Assembly (NCBI GenBank): GCA_018715425.1
Contig: DVLR01000139.1
Coordinates: 1 to 38,173 of the forward strand
DNA: 38,173 bases
Direction of reading: 5' to 3'
Source: Candidatus Merdenecus merdavium
Lineage (GTDB): Bacteria; Bacillota; Clostridia; Lachnospirales; Lachnospiraceae
Part shown: positions 16,052-25,714 of the stretch, one piece after another
Layout of the letters: each line of letters starts with the position of its first letter
Numbering within the stretch: position 1 is the first letter of the stretch
Translations under genes and position numbers: made by a program
Notes under the pieces: generated by a model
The model's input: the letters and a program-made list of their open reading frames with translations, nothing else
Told to the model about the DNA's origin: nothing
The model's database searches: none

Positions 16052-16212
16052 AGAGTAGGAAGTTATCAATTCTATTTACCAGTCCAACATGATCTAAGGT
16101 TTGTACAGGTTCAGCAGAATTTTTAGCTATTTTATATTATATATTAATTTGTATATAGTTAAAGTAGTTTATCTATTGAAGTTAGGAAGATATTTATTTA
16201 AGAGAATTTCAT

Positions 16213-16239
16213 AGCGGAACAGAAATATGCTGTTCCGCT
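16213..16239. terminator. strong hairpin between convergent genes
   Basis: The perfect 10-bp arms AGCGGAACAG (16213-16222) and CTGTTCCGCT (16230-16239) enclose a 7-base loop, 14 bases beyond the ABC permease stop. There is no T run on either side. It probably ends both convergent transcripts or protects the mRNA 3' end. Confidence 0.6.
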
Positions 16240-16252
16240 GATCGGATAAGGA

Positions 16253-18580
16253 TCATGAATTTCCTATTGCTTCGATGATAGACTGGTTTTTCCATGAATG
16301 AATAAGCAATAGAATCATCGAGCTTTCAAGGATAAGCATACCAACAACAAACAGGATAAAGGAAGTGATGGGAAATACGAATCCTCTGGACATACCTGAA
16401 TTTTTTAAGCATATACCAATTAGATATCCTCCTGGTACTCCGAAAACAACAGTGATTAGAATGGAAATTAAAGTATTAAAAAGTCCTTCCAGAGCAAAAG
16501 ATTGTTTCAATTGTTTATTCGTCATACCAATGGATTTTAGTATTCCCATTTCTTGTTTCTGAGCTAAAAAGTTTGTAATAGTAAGATTGATTTGGTTGAT
16601 CGCCGCAAATATCCATAAAACAGCTGATATTGCATATGCCAGTGCGAAGCCTGTACTATTAGCGGATTGATGTTCTGTGATAACATCTTGAATCGTTTGT
16701 AAGTAGACATCATTATTTCCAGAAATGAAACCTTTAAGTTTCTGTTCAACTATTTCGTAGCTTTCAGGTTTCTCCTGTATCTCTATTGCGTAAGTACAGT
16801 CATAGCCCGCAAGTTCTTTCATCATTTTTTCTGGCATTCTAAAGATATAACCACCCATTCCATCTCCATTTGAAGTAATCGCACTGATCTTGAAATCTTT
16901 TGTTATTATTGTTCCGTTGCTATGTTGAAAACTAAGGGACACGAAATCTCCAATTTGTGGATCCCAATGGTACACATCATAGATACGGTTAGGATCACTG
17001 ATAATTAACTCAGTTTCATCAGTGATACTTCCCGATAAAGTGGAAGAATTTAAAAAATCAATATCCTTTTCATTGTAGCCAAGTAACAAAGTGTTATCAT
17101 AAATATTATTGTCTGTAGAAAACTCAACTGGTAATGCAGAGTAGGAAAATATATTTATAATTTCCTCCATATTTTCAATACGTTTCACATAATCAGAAAA
17201 ATATTCTCTTTGTAAAAGAGTATTGATATCTTTACTGTTATCTTCCAAATCCACACTGATTTTAAAATCTCCGTATCTCATATCCCAATAACGAGCCATG
17301 CTCTTTGCGTTAAAAGAACTCTGGTAACTTGCGGAAAGAAAGAATATAACCCCACACAATCCCATTGATAAAATAGTCAATAGAGACTTGTTACGATTTC
17401 TAAAAAAACTAATTTTTGCTAAATATGCAGGTGAGATATGATGGTTTTTGTGTTTATGATAAGTTATAGTTTCTATTTGATTTTTCAAAGCGGAAATAGG
17501 TGAAGTGTTAGCTGCGATTTTTGCAGGTTTACGAATACTAATATAAACAAGAAGTATTCCAAAAAGGCATGATCCCAACAATGAAAGGATAAATGCGGAG
17601 ACAGACCAACCCTTTGGTTGTAAATAATAGCTAATCATTGTTCCAATCATACTTCCAATTAAAATGCCTGGAAATCCAAGGATATATCCTTGTTTGAGGA
17701 CCATCTTATAGATTTGCTTTTTACTTGCGCCTATTGTCCGTAGTTGTCCGAACTCTGTAACCTTATGTCCAACAGAAATATAGAAAATACTATAAATTAC
17801 AAGAGAAGCAGATAAAAAGAGGATAGCGGCGACTACACCATATACCGCATAATGATTAAATGAAAGATTTGCATTGGCATCGTAGTAATTGCTGACTGTC
17901 CAATCATTTAGTCCAGTATTTTCTGAAATTTGAGATAATATCTCTGTGGCTTCATCTTTAGTAAAAGTATCAGCGTTTTCAATCCAAACATATCCATTGA
18001 GTAAGTCATTTCCCTTCAATTCCTGGAATTTAGAAAAGGAAACGAAAACAGGATAAGCGGAGGTATTTTCATCATGGAAGATACCAACGATAGTATAGTC
18101 TTTCAAAGTTCCATCAATATTCAATGGAATGATAGTATTGATTTCTGGAGGATTATTTTCACTGGTAAAAAAGGTGTCTGTAACAGCAATTTCGTTTGAT
18201 TTTTCTGGATATTTTCCATTAAAGTTAGGAATAAAATGAAACATGGTATTATCGTAGTAAATCAAAGATAAATTTTTAGAGTTTTCTTGAACCGTTTTTA
18301 TATTATACGAAAGGCCAACATTTTTCACATTTTCTTCGGATAATATTTTTTCTTTACTGTCCAACGTAACATGAAAGAAAATTCCTTGATGTAAATCTTT
18401 GATTTCTGTTTGATTTTGTTGAATTATGTTTTGTACCGTGAGTAATGACATCATGATCATTGCAACGGCTACAATTATTGCCGAAAGGCAAAATAAGTTT
18501 TTCTTCTTGTCAAAGTGAATACTTTTTTGTGCTAATTTTTTGATTACAGCACTGGTATCATTTTCAAAAGCCCATATCAT
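16253..18580 (-). CDS. FtsX-like ABC transporter permease (MacB/BceB-type, duplicated FtsX domain)
   Basis: The 775-residue membrane protein has an N-terminal membrane segment (about 30-52), a large extracytoplasmic part, a first FtsX block (about residues 250-350) with LRTIGASKKQIYKMVLKQGY, a second large extracytoplasmic domain, and a C-terminal FtsX block with MGILKSIGMTNKQLKQSFALEG. This is the duplicated 8-10 helix arrangement of clostridial/bacilli permeases. GAGGAGGT is 8 bases before the ATG. The partner ATPase gene ends 14 bases upstream. Such transporters often export or sense antimicrobial peptides or lipoproteins. Substrate is unknown. Confidence 0.9.
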   Translation of the reverse strand: MIWAFENDTSAVIKKLAQKSIHFDKKKNLFCLSAIIVAVAMIMMSLLTVQNIIQQNQTEIKDLHQGIFFHVTLDSKEKILSEENVKNVGLSYNIKTVQENSKNLSLIYYDNTMFHFIPNFNGKYPEKSNEIAVTDTFFTSENNPPEINTIIPLNIDGTLKDYTIVGIFHDENTSAYPVFVSFSKFQELKGNDLLNGYVWIENADTFTKDEATEILSQISENTGLNDWTVSNYYDANANLSFNHYAVYGVVAAILFLSASLVIYSIFYISVGHKVTEFGQLRTIGASKKQIYKMVLKQGYILGFPGILIGSMIGTMISYYLQPKGWSVSAFILSLLGSCLFGILLVYISIRKPAKIAANTSPISALKNQIETITYHKHKNHHISPAYLAKISFFRNRNKSLLTILSMGLCGVIFFLSASYQSSFNAKSMARYWDMRYGDFKISVDLEDNSKDINTLLQREYFSDYVKRIENMEEIINIFSYSALPVEFSTDNNIYDNTLLLGYNEKDIDFLNSSTLSGSITDETELIISDPNRIYDVYHWDPQIGDFVSLSFQHSNGTIITKDFKISAITSNGDGMGGYIFRMPEKMMKELAGYDCTYAIEIQEKPESYEIVEQKLKGFISGNNDVYLQTIQDVITEHQSANSTGFALAYAISAVLWIFAAINQINLTITNFLAQKQEMGILKSIGMTNKQLKQSFALEGLFNTLISILITVVFGVPGGYLIGICLKNSGMSRGFVFPITSFILFVVGMLILESSMILLLIHSWKNQSIIEAIGNS

Positions 18581-18594
18581 AGGGTGCTACCTCC

Positions 18595-19260
18595 TCAGTC
18601 TACAATCTTTCCGTCCTCAATACGAATCATACGATCTGCAAGGCAGGCAATATCGTTATTGTGAGTAATCATAACTACGGTTTGATGAAACTTTTTGCTG
18701 GTATGCTTGATAAGAGCCAATACTTCGGCACTGGTCCTGCTATCAAGATTGCCTGTCGGCTCGTCAGCAAGCACGATTTCCGGTTTGGTAATCAAGGCGC
18801 GAGCAATTGCCACACGCTGTTGCTGCCCACCAGAGAGGGTGTTTGGCATACTGTCTTGCTTATCTTCTAGTCCCAGAAGGTGTATGATTTCTCCCATAAA
18901 ATCTTGATCTACGGTATCGCCGTCTAGCTCTACTGGTAGAACGATGTTCTCATACACATTTAGAATTGGAACAAGGTTGTAATTCTGAAAGATAAATCCA
19001 ATGTTACGTCGGCGAAAAATGGTAAGTTGTTCATCGTTCTTCTTTGATAATTCTTCTCCATGGATAATCACGGTTCCATTGGTAGGGGTGTCCAGCCCGC
19101 CCATCATGTGAAGGAGGGTAGACTTTCCACTACCAGAGGTTCCAACAATGGATACAAACTCTCCGTCTTCTATGGAAAAGTTTACTCCATCAAGAGCACG
19201 GGTGATATTTGGTTTTATGCCATAATACTTTTTCAGATCAATAGTCTGTAAAATGCTCAT
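18595..19260 (-). CDS. ABC transporter ATP-binding protein (MacB/LolD type)
   Basis: The 221-residue ATPase has Walker A GTSGSGKST (40-48), the Q-loop in FIFQNYNLVP, signature LSGGQQQRVAIARAL, Walker B IVLADEPTGNLDS and H-loop VVMITHN. This is the LolD/MacB/BceA group. I choose the ATG at 19260 with AAAGGAG 8 bases upstream; in-frame codons further upstream run through that ribosome site. It is transcribed with the permease from the promoter at 19303-19334, whose half-sites match those of the two-component promoter. Confidence 0.95.
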   Translation of the reverse strand: MSILQTIDLKKYYGIKPNITRALDGVNFSIEDGEFVSIVGTSGSGKSTLLHMMGGLDTPTNGTVIIHGEELSKKNDEQLTIFRRRNIGFIFQNYNLVPILNVYENIVLPVELDGDTVDQDFMGEIIHLLGLEDKQDSMPNTLSGGQQQRVAIARALITKPEIVLADEPTGNLDSRTSAEVLALIKHTSKKFHQTVVMITHNNDIACLADRMIRIEDGKIVD

Positions 19261-19302
19261 ATTCAAAACTCCTTTCAAAGTGTCTTGTATCTGGATAAAA
19301 TC

Positions 19303-19334
19303 ATTGTAAAACCCAAATGTTACAGAAATGTCCG
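19303..19334 (-). promoter_or_regulatory. ABC operon promoter with response-regulator half-sites
   Basis: On the minus strand, CGGACAT (19334-19328) and CTGTAACAT (19325-19317) are two half-sites whose ACAT ends are 11 bases apart. Then 8 bases and the -10 TACAAT (19308-19303). There is no good -35, since the sites occupy that region. The same two half-sites, spacing and distance occur at 21184-21217. Confidence 0.6.
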
Positions 19335-19389
19335 AGGTGCTAAAAATTCATTAAAAATTAGGATAAAGTGTTATGAAGCATGGATATGT

Positions 19390-19435
19390 AAAAAAATATG
19401 GCAGATAGCTCAAAAAAAACTGTCCTCCATATTTT
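19390..19435 (-). terminator. terminator of the two-component operon
   Basis: On the minus strand AAAATATGG (19435-19427) pairs with CCATATTTT (19401-19393), followed by further T. The 5' arm overlaps the histidine kinase stop codon. It separates the kinase gene from the ABC promoter. Confidence 0.75.
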
Positions 19436-20465
19436 ACTTTAAAGGAAGCATAATAGAAAAAGAAGAACCATGACCAGGACTTGAAATGACTTTAATATAG
19501 CCACCCTGCCGTGTCACAATCTCACGGGAAAGATAAAGACCAATCCCAACGCCCTGTTGTTGGTGTACTTCTTCTTCACGGTAGAAACGTTGGAAGATAG
19601 AAGCCTGATTGTTTTCAGAGATACCTTTGCCAGTGTCTGTCACTTTGATTTCTACATACATTTCCCATGGCACTACTGATACAGAAATTTTACCGCCTGG
19701 GGGTGTGTACTTTACTCCATTGTCTAACAGATTAAAAAGGGCCTCCGCTGTCCATTTGCTGTCATGGGAAAGCATCAGATCTTCTGGACAGTCCACCGAG
19801 ACAGCAATTTCTTTTTTTTCAGCTTCATATACAATTCCGCTCATGGCTTGTGCTACTGTGTCAAATAAATAGCATGGTTTCCTTTCCAGTCGGATGATGC
19901 CTATTTCCAATCGGGAGGATTTTACAAGAGCTTGAAAGAGAAAATCTAGCTTATCTGCTTGCGCACGTATCCCCCGAATAAAATCGGTGCGTTCCCCTTC
20001 GGTTACTGCCCTTTCAAGGAGGGTGTCTGTCACCATCTTCAAGTTGCTCACTGGTATTTTTACTTGATGGGAAATATCTGATACAAGAGTTTGAAGCTCC
20101 TGCCGTTCTTCATCCACTCTGCCAAGATTTTCTTGCATGATCTTGTACAGACGGTACAGTCGGTGATTGATACGGGCAATCTGGGTTTCACTGTCCTCTG
20201 GATGTTTCGGTGCTTTATTCCCATTGATCATATGGTCGAGGGTCTGGCATAGATCAGAGGTAAACAACACTAGCCACTTTCCAAATACATGTGTCAGCGC
20301 AAAGATCCAGATAAAGGCGCAAAGGAGTAGTGCCCCGCTTACCAGTAGTACCACCGTTTGTTTTGTAATAAAAAATATCACAGCTGTGATCGCTAACATA
20401 GACAAGAACAGTCCTGCCATTATCCAACAAAATAGCTGCTTCACCGAGAGATTGTTGAATTTCAT
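19434..20465 (-). CDS. sensor histidine kinase
   Basis: The 343-residue kinase has two closely spaced membrane helices (about 10-34 and 37-58) and almost no extracellular loop, the intramembrane-sensing form. A short HAMP-like linker precedes the HisKA box LVSDISHQVKIPVSN with phospho-acceptor His133. The N box is NLLDNGVKYT, G1 is DTGKGIS and G2 is GVGIGLYLSREIV. Its start overlaps the response regulator stop (ATGA). The tiny sensor and linked FtsX-type transporter resemble peptide-antibiotic sensing modules, in which the transporter takes part in sensing. Confidence 0.93.
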   Translation of the reverse strand: MKFNNLSVKQLFCWIMAGLFLSMLAITAVIFFITKQTVVLLVSGALLLCAFIWIFALTHVFGKWLVLFTSDLCQTLDHMINGNKAPKHPEDSETQIARINHRLYRLYKIMQENLGRVDEERQELQTLVSDISHQVKIPVSNLKMVTDTLLERAVTEGERTDFIRGIRAQADKLDFLFQALVKSSRLEIGIIRLERKPCYLFDTVAQAMSGIVYEAEKKEIAVSVDCPEDLMLSHDSKWTAEALFNLLDNGVKYTPPGGKISVSVVPWEMYVEIKVTDTGKGISENNQASIFQRFYREEEVHQQQGVGIGLYLSREIVTRQGGYIKVISSPGHGSSFSIMLPLK

Positions 20466-21154
20466 TTTATCTCACCTCCCGTCCATTGATACCCCATACC
20501 GTAAATGGTTTTAATGTAAGGGGGACCACCATCTGCTTCGATCTTGCCACGAATCCGGCTAATGGAAGTTGTCAGAGTGTGTTCGTCCACAAATTTCTCG
20601 TCAATATCCCACAGTTTTTCTAAAAGATGCCCACGGGTTAACACTTGTCGAGGATTTTTACGGAACAGATTTAACATTTTAAACTCCATTGTGGATAATA
20701 TTAAGGGATTGCCATTTAGGGTCGCAGTTTGTTCAGAAAAATCTAAGAATAGCCACCCATCGTCGTAAATATCCTTTGCTGGTTTATGGTGCTCTAGCAT
20801 GGAAAACATGGCTTTGATTTTTCGTTGCAAAGCCCCAATGACAAAGGGTTTTGTAATATAGTCCACCGCACCTACTTCATAGCCTCGTATCTGATCGTTC
20901 TCCTGATCGTTGGCGGTTAGGAAGATCACGATGGTATCTGGTTGCTGGGGCTTTATCTGCTGGCATAATTCAAAACCATTTCCATCTGGAAGGTTAATGT
21001 CTAGCAGTACTAAATCAAAATCCCGCTGATGGAGGGCTTCGGTGGCACTTTTGGCATTTAAGGAAGAGGTCACACTGTAACCGTCAGCGATGAGGTTATA
21101 GGATAATATCTTATTCAAAAAACTGTCATCCTCCACAATTAAAATCTGCTTCAT
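20462..21154 (-). CDS. OmpR/PhoB-family response regulator
   Basis: The 230-residue regulator has a receiver domain with acidic pocket EDD (8-10), phospho-acceptor D52 in LLDINLPDGNG, T80 and K102 in YITKPF, and a C-terminal winged helix ending in RIRGKIEADGGPPYIKTIYG-type sequence. I use the ATG at 21154 with AAGGA 10 bases upstream, not the GTG at 21163 which is too close to it. It is first gene of the operon with the kinase. The upstream half-sites suggest autoregulation. Confidence 0.94.
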   Translation of the reverse strand: MKQILIVEDDSFLNKILSYNLIADGYSVTSSLNAKSATEALHQRDFDLVLLDINLPDGNGFELCQQIKPQQPDTIVIFLTANDQENDQIRGYEVGAVDYITKPFVIGALQRKIKAMFSMLEHHKPAKDIYDDGWLFLDFSEQTATLNGNPLILSTMEFKMLNLFRKNPRQVLTRGHLLEKLWDIDEKFVDEHTLTTSISRIRGKIEADGGPPYIKTIYGMGYQWTGGEIK

Positions 21155-21183
21155 TTTTGTCACTTCCTTTGTTTTTTTTAGAT

Positions 21184-21223
21184 AGTATAACAGGAAAATG
21201 TCCGCAAAATGTTACAGCGGACA
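21184..21223 (-). promoter_or_regulatory. two-component operon promoter with response-regulator half-sites
   Basis: On the minus strand, CTGTAACAT (21217-21209) is followed by CGGACAT (21204-21198), ACAT ends 11 bases apart, then 8 bases and -10 TATACT (21189-21184). A 7-bp inverted repeat TGTCCGC/GCGGACA spans 21199-21223. It has the same parts as the ABC promoter, in swapped order. Confidence 0.65.
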
Positions 21224-21534
21224 ATAAAAAAGATTCTGTTTTTTATTATATTACAGTCTCATATTCAAAACAAGGTGATTAGAGCATCAATGATATTCTA
21301 CCACTAGCTTGGGTTGGATCTAATAGAATTTACTTTGTGACAGTGGAAGTACGAATGAAAAAAGATTTAAATATATAAAATAGAAAGATTAAAAATTGGA
21401 CAATCAGATTATTATTTAGTCTAAAATGAATTTCTAAACAAATGATATCTAAATAGTGAACGTAATATCCAATAGAGGTATAGAAAGATGATAGAAGAAT
21501 ATATAAAATAAAAAGAAAAAGCAAAGGAGACATT
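21224..21534. other. AT-rich intergenic region before the glycoside hydrolase operon
   Basis: No gene is believable here. The promoter of the hydrolase operon should lie in it, but I see only weak candidates (TTGGAC at 21396-21401 with poorly spaced TAAAAT at 21422-21427). A weak promoter would fit activation by the AraC protein encoded at 28035. Confidence 0.4.
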
Positions 21535-23856
21535 ATGCAGGCAAATTTAATGATGACAAATTGGATATGGACTCCCCAATGGACTTTTTTGGATAACGAA
21601 AATCCCCAATTTGTTTTTTTTCGGAAAAGCTGTACATTTGATGGAGAACAAACGATCAATCTGAAAATTTCTGCTGATTCCAGATATAAGCTATATGTAA
21701 ATGGAAATTTTATTCAAGAAGGTCCAGGAAAGGGGAATGAACAGTATTGTTTTTATGATGAAATTGATTTATCATCTTATTTAAAAAAGGGAGAAAATAC
21801 AGTAGCAGTCATTGTTCTAAGATATCCGTCGGATTTAAGTCGCAGAAATCATAGTATCTGCCGTTCAGAGATTCCACATTTGTATATAGAAGAAGAGAGT
21901 TCAGGAAAAGATAAACAGTTAAACGGAAAATCAGGATGGAAATGTTCACTGATTCGGCACATCCGTCTTGTTGGTGAGAATGCTCGCCCTGCACCTCTTC
22001 ATATATTGGAACATGGATCTGGCTGTGCCAAATACGCTGGATGGATGGAAAACGGATTTGATGATTCAAATTGGAAAGATGCAGTTCCATATACTATTTT
22101 CCAGATAAATAGAGCAACCATTCCAGGAAATATGGTAAAAAATCCGTTACCTGCACAGCGTCATATTCCCGGTCATTTGATAACAACAGTATGTCTGAGA
22201 GAAGAGGAAAACATTGTCACAGATGTAAATCGGTTGTCTGGATGGAATAAAATGCTGGCAGGGGAAGGTGTAATGGTAATACCTGCCCATACAAAAGTTC
22301 ATGTTGAAATCAGTGCAGGTGAACTGATGACAGGGTATCTAAAGTTTGTATGTCAAGGAGGGGAACAAGCTAAGGTAACGATACATTGTGCAGAAGCCTA
22401 TTCTTATCCAGAACAGAAAAAAGAAGGATCCCAGGTTCCTAAAAAGGGAGATAGAATTGATTTTATTAATGGGAAATTATGCGGATATGAAGATATATAT
22501 CTAGTTGGAGGCTGGGGTAATAAAGAGCGGCCAGAGGTGTATGAACCATTTTGGTTTCGGACATTTCGCTTTATAGGAATTACCTTAGAGACAAAGAGTG
22601 AACCACTGATTATTCAAAATTTTACTTACACAGAAACTGGATATCCGTTGCAAGTAATGACAAATGTGGAGACATCGGATTCATCTTTGCAGGATATCTG
22701 GGATATTAGCTTAAGATCACTGAAACGCTGTATGCATGAAACCTATATGGATTGTCCATTTTATGAGCAGCTTCAGTATGCCATGGATTCTCGGGCGGAA
22801 ATTCTTTTCACTTACCAGGTTGCTGCAGATGACCGTATGGCGAGAAAATGTATGGAGGATTTCCGGATTTCACAGAGATATGATGGTATGATTACTTGTA
22901 GTGCACCTTCGGTAAGAGCCAATGTCATTCCTGGTTTTTCTATTTTTTATATTCTTATGGTCTACGATCACATGATGTATTTTGGAGATAAAGGACTGGT
23001 TAAAACCCATATGCCTTCCATTGATCGTATTTTATTGTATTTTGAAGAGCGCATCGGAAAGAGTGGAATGCCAGAAAATCTGGGTGGTCTATATATGCGT
23101 CATTCATATTGGTCTTTTATTGACTGGACAGAGGAATGGAATCAAACGTCAGGTGTTCCTACTGCAATAACAAGGGGTCCTATTACCATGGAAAGTCTTC
23201 TTTATGTAATGGGGTTGCAAAATGCAGCAATGTTAGCGGAATATATAGAAAAGCATGAAACAGCACAAGAATATAGGATGCGAGCAGAGAAAATCAAGGA
23301 TATAATCAGAGAAAAGTGTATTGGTGAAGAGGGATTACTTCAGGACGGTCCTGGAATAGATGAATATAGTGTACATTGTCAGGTGTTCGGTATCTTAACA
23401 GGTGTGCTGGACCATCAGGAAGGAAGAAGTAATCTGAAACGTACCATCAATAAAGAGGGTTATGCTCAATGTTCAGTGGCAATGAGTTTCTACTTGTTCC
23501 GCGCCCTGGAATTAACAAATTTATATGAAATGGCAAATAAAATCTGGGATACATGGAGAAATATGTTAGGACAGCACTTGACAACTTGTGTGGAAAATAC
23601 TACTGATGAACGTAGCGATTGCCATGGATGGGGAGCAACAGCTTTGTATGAGCTGCCTGCAGTAACGCTGGGAGTACGTCCTGCATCACCTGGATATGAA
23701 AAAGTTCAGATTCATCCCATTCCAGGATATCTGGATTATGCTAAAGGTGATGTAATTACACCAAAAGGAATGGTTCACGTGGAATGGAAAAAGAGAGAAG
23801 ATGGAGAGATAAACGTAAGCTGCCATCTTCCAGAAGGAATGGAGGAATATAGATGA
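21535..23856 (+). CDS. GH78-like alpha-L-rhamnosidase family protein
   Basis: The 773-residue protein has no signal peptide, hence is cytoplasmic. An N-terminal beta-sandwich (LYVNGNFIQEGP, about 58-69) is followed by an (alpha/alpha)6 barrel of the bacterial rhamnosidase six-hairpin type with MDCPFYEQLQYAMDSRAE (near 405), where an acidic catalytic residue is expected. YWSFIDWTEEWN follows, then DERSDCHGWGATALYELPA, and a C-terminal beta-sandwich with LGVRPASPGYEKVQI. The family hydrolyses terminal alpha-L-rhamnosides, but this subgroup may have other specificity. AAAGGAG precedes the ATG. It overlaps the GH43 gene by 4 bases, so this is the first gene of the operon. Confidence 0.85.
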   Translation: MQANLMMTNWIWTPQWTFLDNENPQFVFFRKSCTFDGEQTINLKISADSRYKLYVNGNFIQEGPGKGNEQYCFYDEIDLSSYLKKGENTVAVIVLRYPSDLSRRNHSICRSEIPHLYIEEESSGKDKQLNGKSGWKCSLIRHIRLVGENARPAPLHILEHGSGCAKYAGWMENGFDDSNWKDAVPYTIFQINRATIPGNMVKNPLPAQRHIPGHLITTVCLREEENIVTDVNRLSGWNKMLAGEGVMVIPAHTKVHVEISAGELMTGYLKFVCQGGEQAKVTIHCAEAYSYPEQKKEGSQVPKKGDRIDFINGKLCGYEDIYLVGGWGNKERPEVYEPFWFRTFRFIGITLETKSEPLIIQNFTYTETGYPLQVMTNVETSDSSLQDIWDISLRSLKRCMHETYMDCPFYEQLQYAMDSRAEILFTYQVAADDRMARKCMEDFRISQRYDGMITCSAPSVRANVIPGFSIFYILMVYDHMMYFGDKGLVKTHMPSIDRILLYFEERIGKSGMPENLGGLYMRHSYWSFIDWTEEWNQTSGVPTAITRGPITMESLLYVMGLQNAAMLAEYIEKHETAQEYRMRAEKIKDIIREKCIGEEGLLQDGPGIDEYSVHCQVFGILTGVLDHQEGRSNLKRTINKEGYAQCSVAMSFYLFRALELTNLYEMANKIWDTWRNMLGQHLTTCVENTTDERSDCHGWGATALYELPAVTLGVRPASPGYEKVQIHPIPGYLDYAKGDVITPKGMVHVEWKKREDGEINVSCHLPEGMEEYR

Positions 23857-25696
23857 AATATTATTGCAATCCCCTTAATGTTCCATATCGATATCAGTTT
23901 AATATGGATCCGCGATTACAGGGAACATTACAGATCAACAGGGAGGCGGCAGATCCGTCCATGATCTTTTTTAAAGGAAAATACTATATCTTTGCATCTA
24001 TGAATTTGTCGGTATGGGTGTCGGAGGATATGGTGACATGGAACACCTATTGGCTTCCCAAAAACCTTCCTTTGTATGATTATGCACCAGATGTGAGAGT
24101 ATGTGGGGAATATGTTTATTTCTGCGCATCTAAAAGAGGAGAAAACTGTAATTATTACCGTACAAAGGATATTGTTCACGGACCATACGAGGAGATTCAG
24201 GGGACATTTGATTTTTGGGATCCCCATCTGTTTCAGGATGATGATGGGCGCATGTATTTTTACTGGGGGTGCTCTAATATTACACCAATATGGGGTGTGG
24301 AATTGGATCCCACCACAATGGAGCCCAAAACAGAACGTCTGGAATTAATCTCTGGAGAGGGATATGAAAGAGGATATGAAAGAGTGGGTGTAGATCATTG
24401 TGAATTTCCACGTAGTGAAGAGGAAGTTGAAGGAATGCTCCTTGCATTTTTAAAACAAAGAAATATGTCTCTAGAACAAATACCTAAGGAAAATAGTTCT
24501 ATGGTTAGAGGTATGTTTACAAGACGTCCATTTATTGAAGGACCATGGGTAAATAAATATGAAGGAAAATACTATCTCCAGTATGCCTGTCCTGGAGCAG
24601 AGTTTCATGTGTATGCAGATGGAGTTTATGTAGGAGAGACACCCCTGGGACCATTTAGACTGGCAAAAAATAATCCGTTTTCATACCATCCAGGAGGATA
24701 TATGCCAGGGGCTGGACATGGATCTACCATGTGGGATCGGGAACATAATCTGTGGCATACATCTACTATGCGAATCAGTGTCAATCATCAGTTTGAGCGC
24801 AGAGTCGGCATCTGGCCCGCAGGATTTGATCGAGATGGAGAACTATTCTGCAATCAAAATTACGAGATTGGCCAATTGCAGTTGCAGAAGGGAAAATGGA
24901 TCCCTGGAGAGAACCAGAATGGTTTCTGCTGGACTATGCAAAACCGGTAAAAGCATCTTCGTCAGCGGAAGGAAAGGGGCCAGATCAGGCGGTCAATGAA
25001 GATGCAACGACCTGGTGGCGAGCGAACACGGCAGATAGGGGTCAATGGCTGGAAGTAGATTTGGAACATACTATGGATGTGCGTGCTGTACAAATCAACT
25101 TTGCAGATGATGAACTTCCCATAGAATCGCCAGGAGAGATTCGTGGTAATGCTGCACAGCCACGGTATATTGAGGAGAGAGAGCTGACAACCCGATGGAT
25201 ATTGGAAGGGTCTGAAGATGGTATTACCTATTTTATGATTGAAGATAAGTCACAGGCAGATACAGATCTGCCCCATGATTTGATTGTCAGGGAGGATGGT
25301 ATATCTGTGCGGTATCTGCGTCTGACGATCTTAAAAATTCCATACGATGTAACTCCTTGTATATCGGGATTTCGAGTATTCGGAATCGGAACAGGAGAAA
25401 AACCATCCATCCCAGTTTTCACGGCTGACAGAAGTGAAGACGCATTAGACTTGCTGGTTGAAATCCAAGGGAAAAACGATGCTGTTGGATACAATATTTT
25501 GTGGGGACACGAAGAAGCAAAACTATATCACAGTTATCAGATATACAGAAAGCCAGAAGATGTACAGGATGGAAAAGAGACTGGCATAAAGCAGAAAATC
25601 GGAGCTCTTGTAAAAAATCAAGATTACTTTGTACGGGTGGATGCTTATAATGAAAACGGAATTACCAAAGGAACTACAGTTAAGCTGAAACGTTAG
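23853..25696 (+). pseudogene. GH43 glycosidase with F5/8 type C domain, split by a frameshift
   Basis: Frame 1 (23853-24950) carries the five-bladed GH43 domain with expected catalytic residues: D34 in EAADPSM, D123 in FWDPHLF and E229 in PFIEGPW. At about 24899 the frame should change. The continuation, from DPWREPEWFLLDYAKPV (24899 on) to 25696, holds a galactose-binding-like F5/8C domain (QAVNEDATTWWRA, GQWLEVDL) and a C-terminal fibronectin-III-like part. Adding one G after 24899 (TGG-GAT) restores a protein of about 614 residues. In the present reading only a 365-residue catalytic protein is made. The enzyme would trim arabinose or xylose/galactose side groups; the exact activity is unknown. 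No signal peptide. Confidence 0.85.
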
Positions 25697-25714
25697 GATG
25701 AGAAAGGATTGGAT

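Noticed and set aside
21330..21659. Minus-strand frame over the GH78 start
   Set aside because: It covers the ribosome site and start of a well-supported gene and looks like translated AT-rich spacer.
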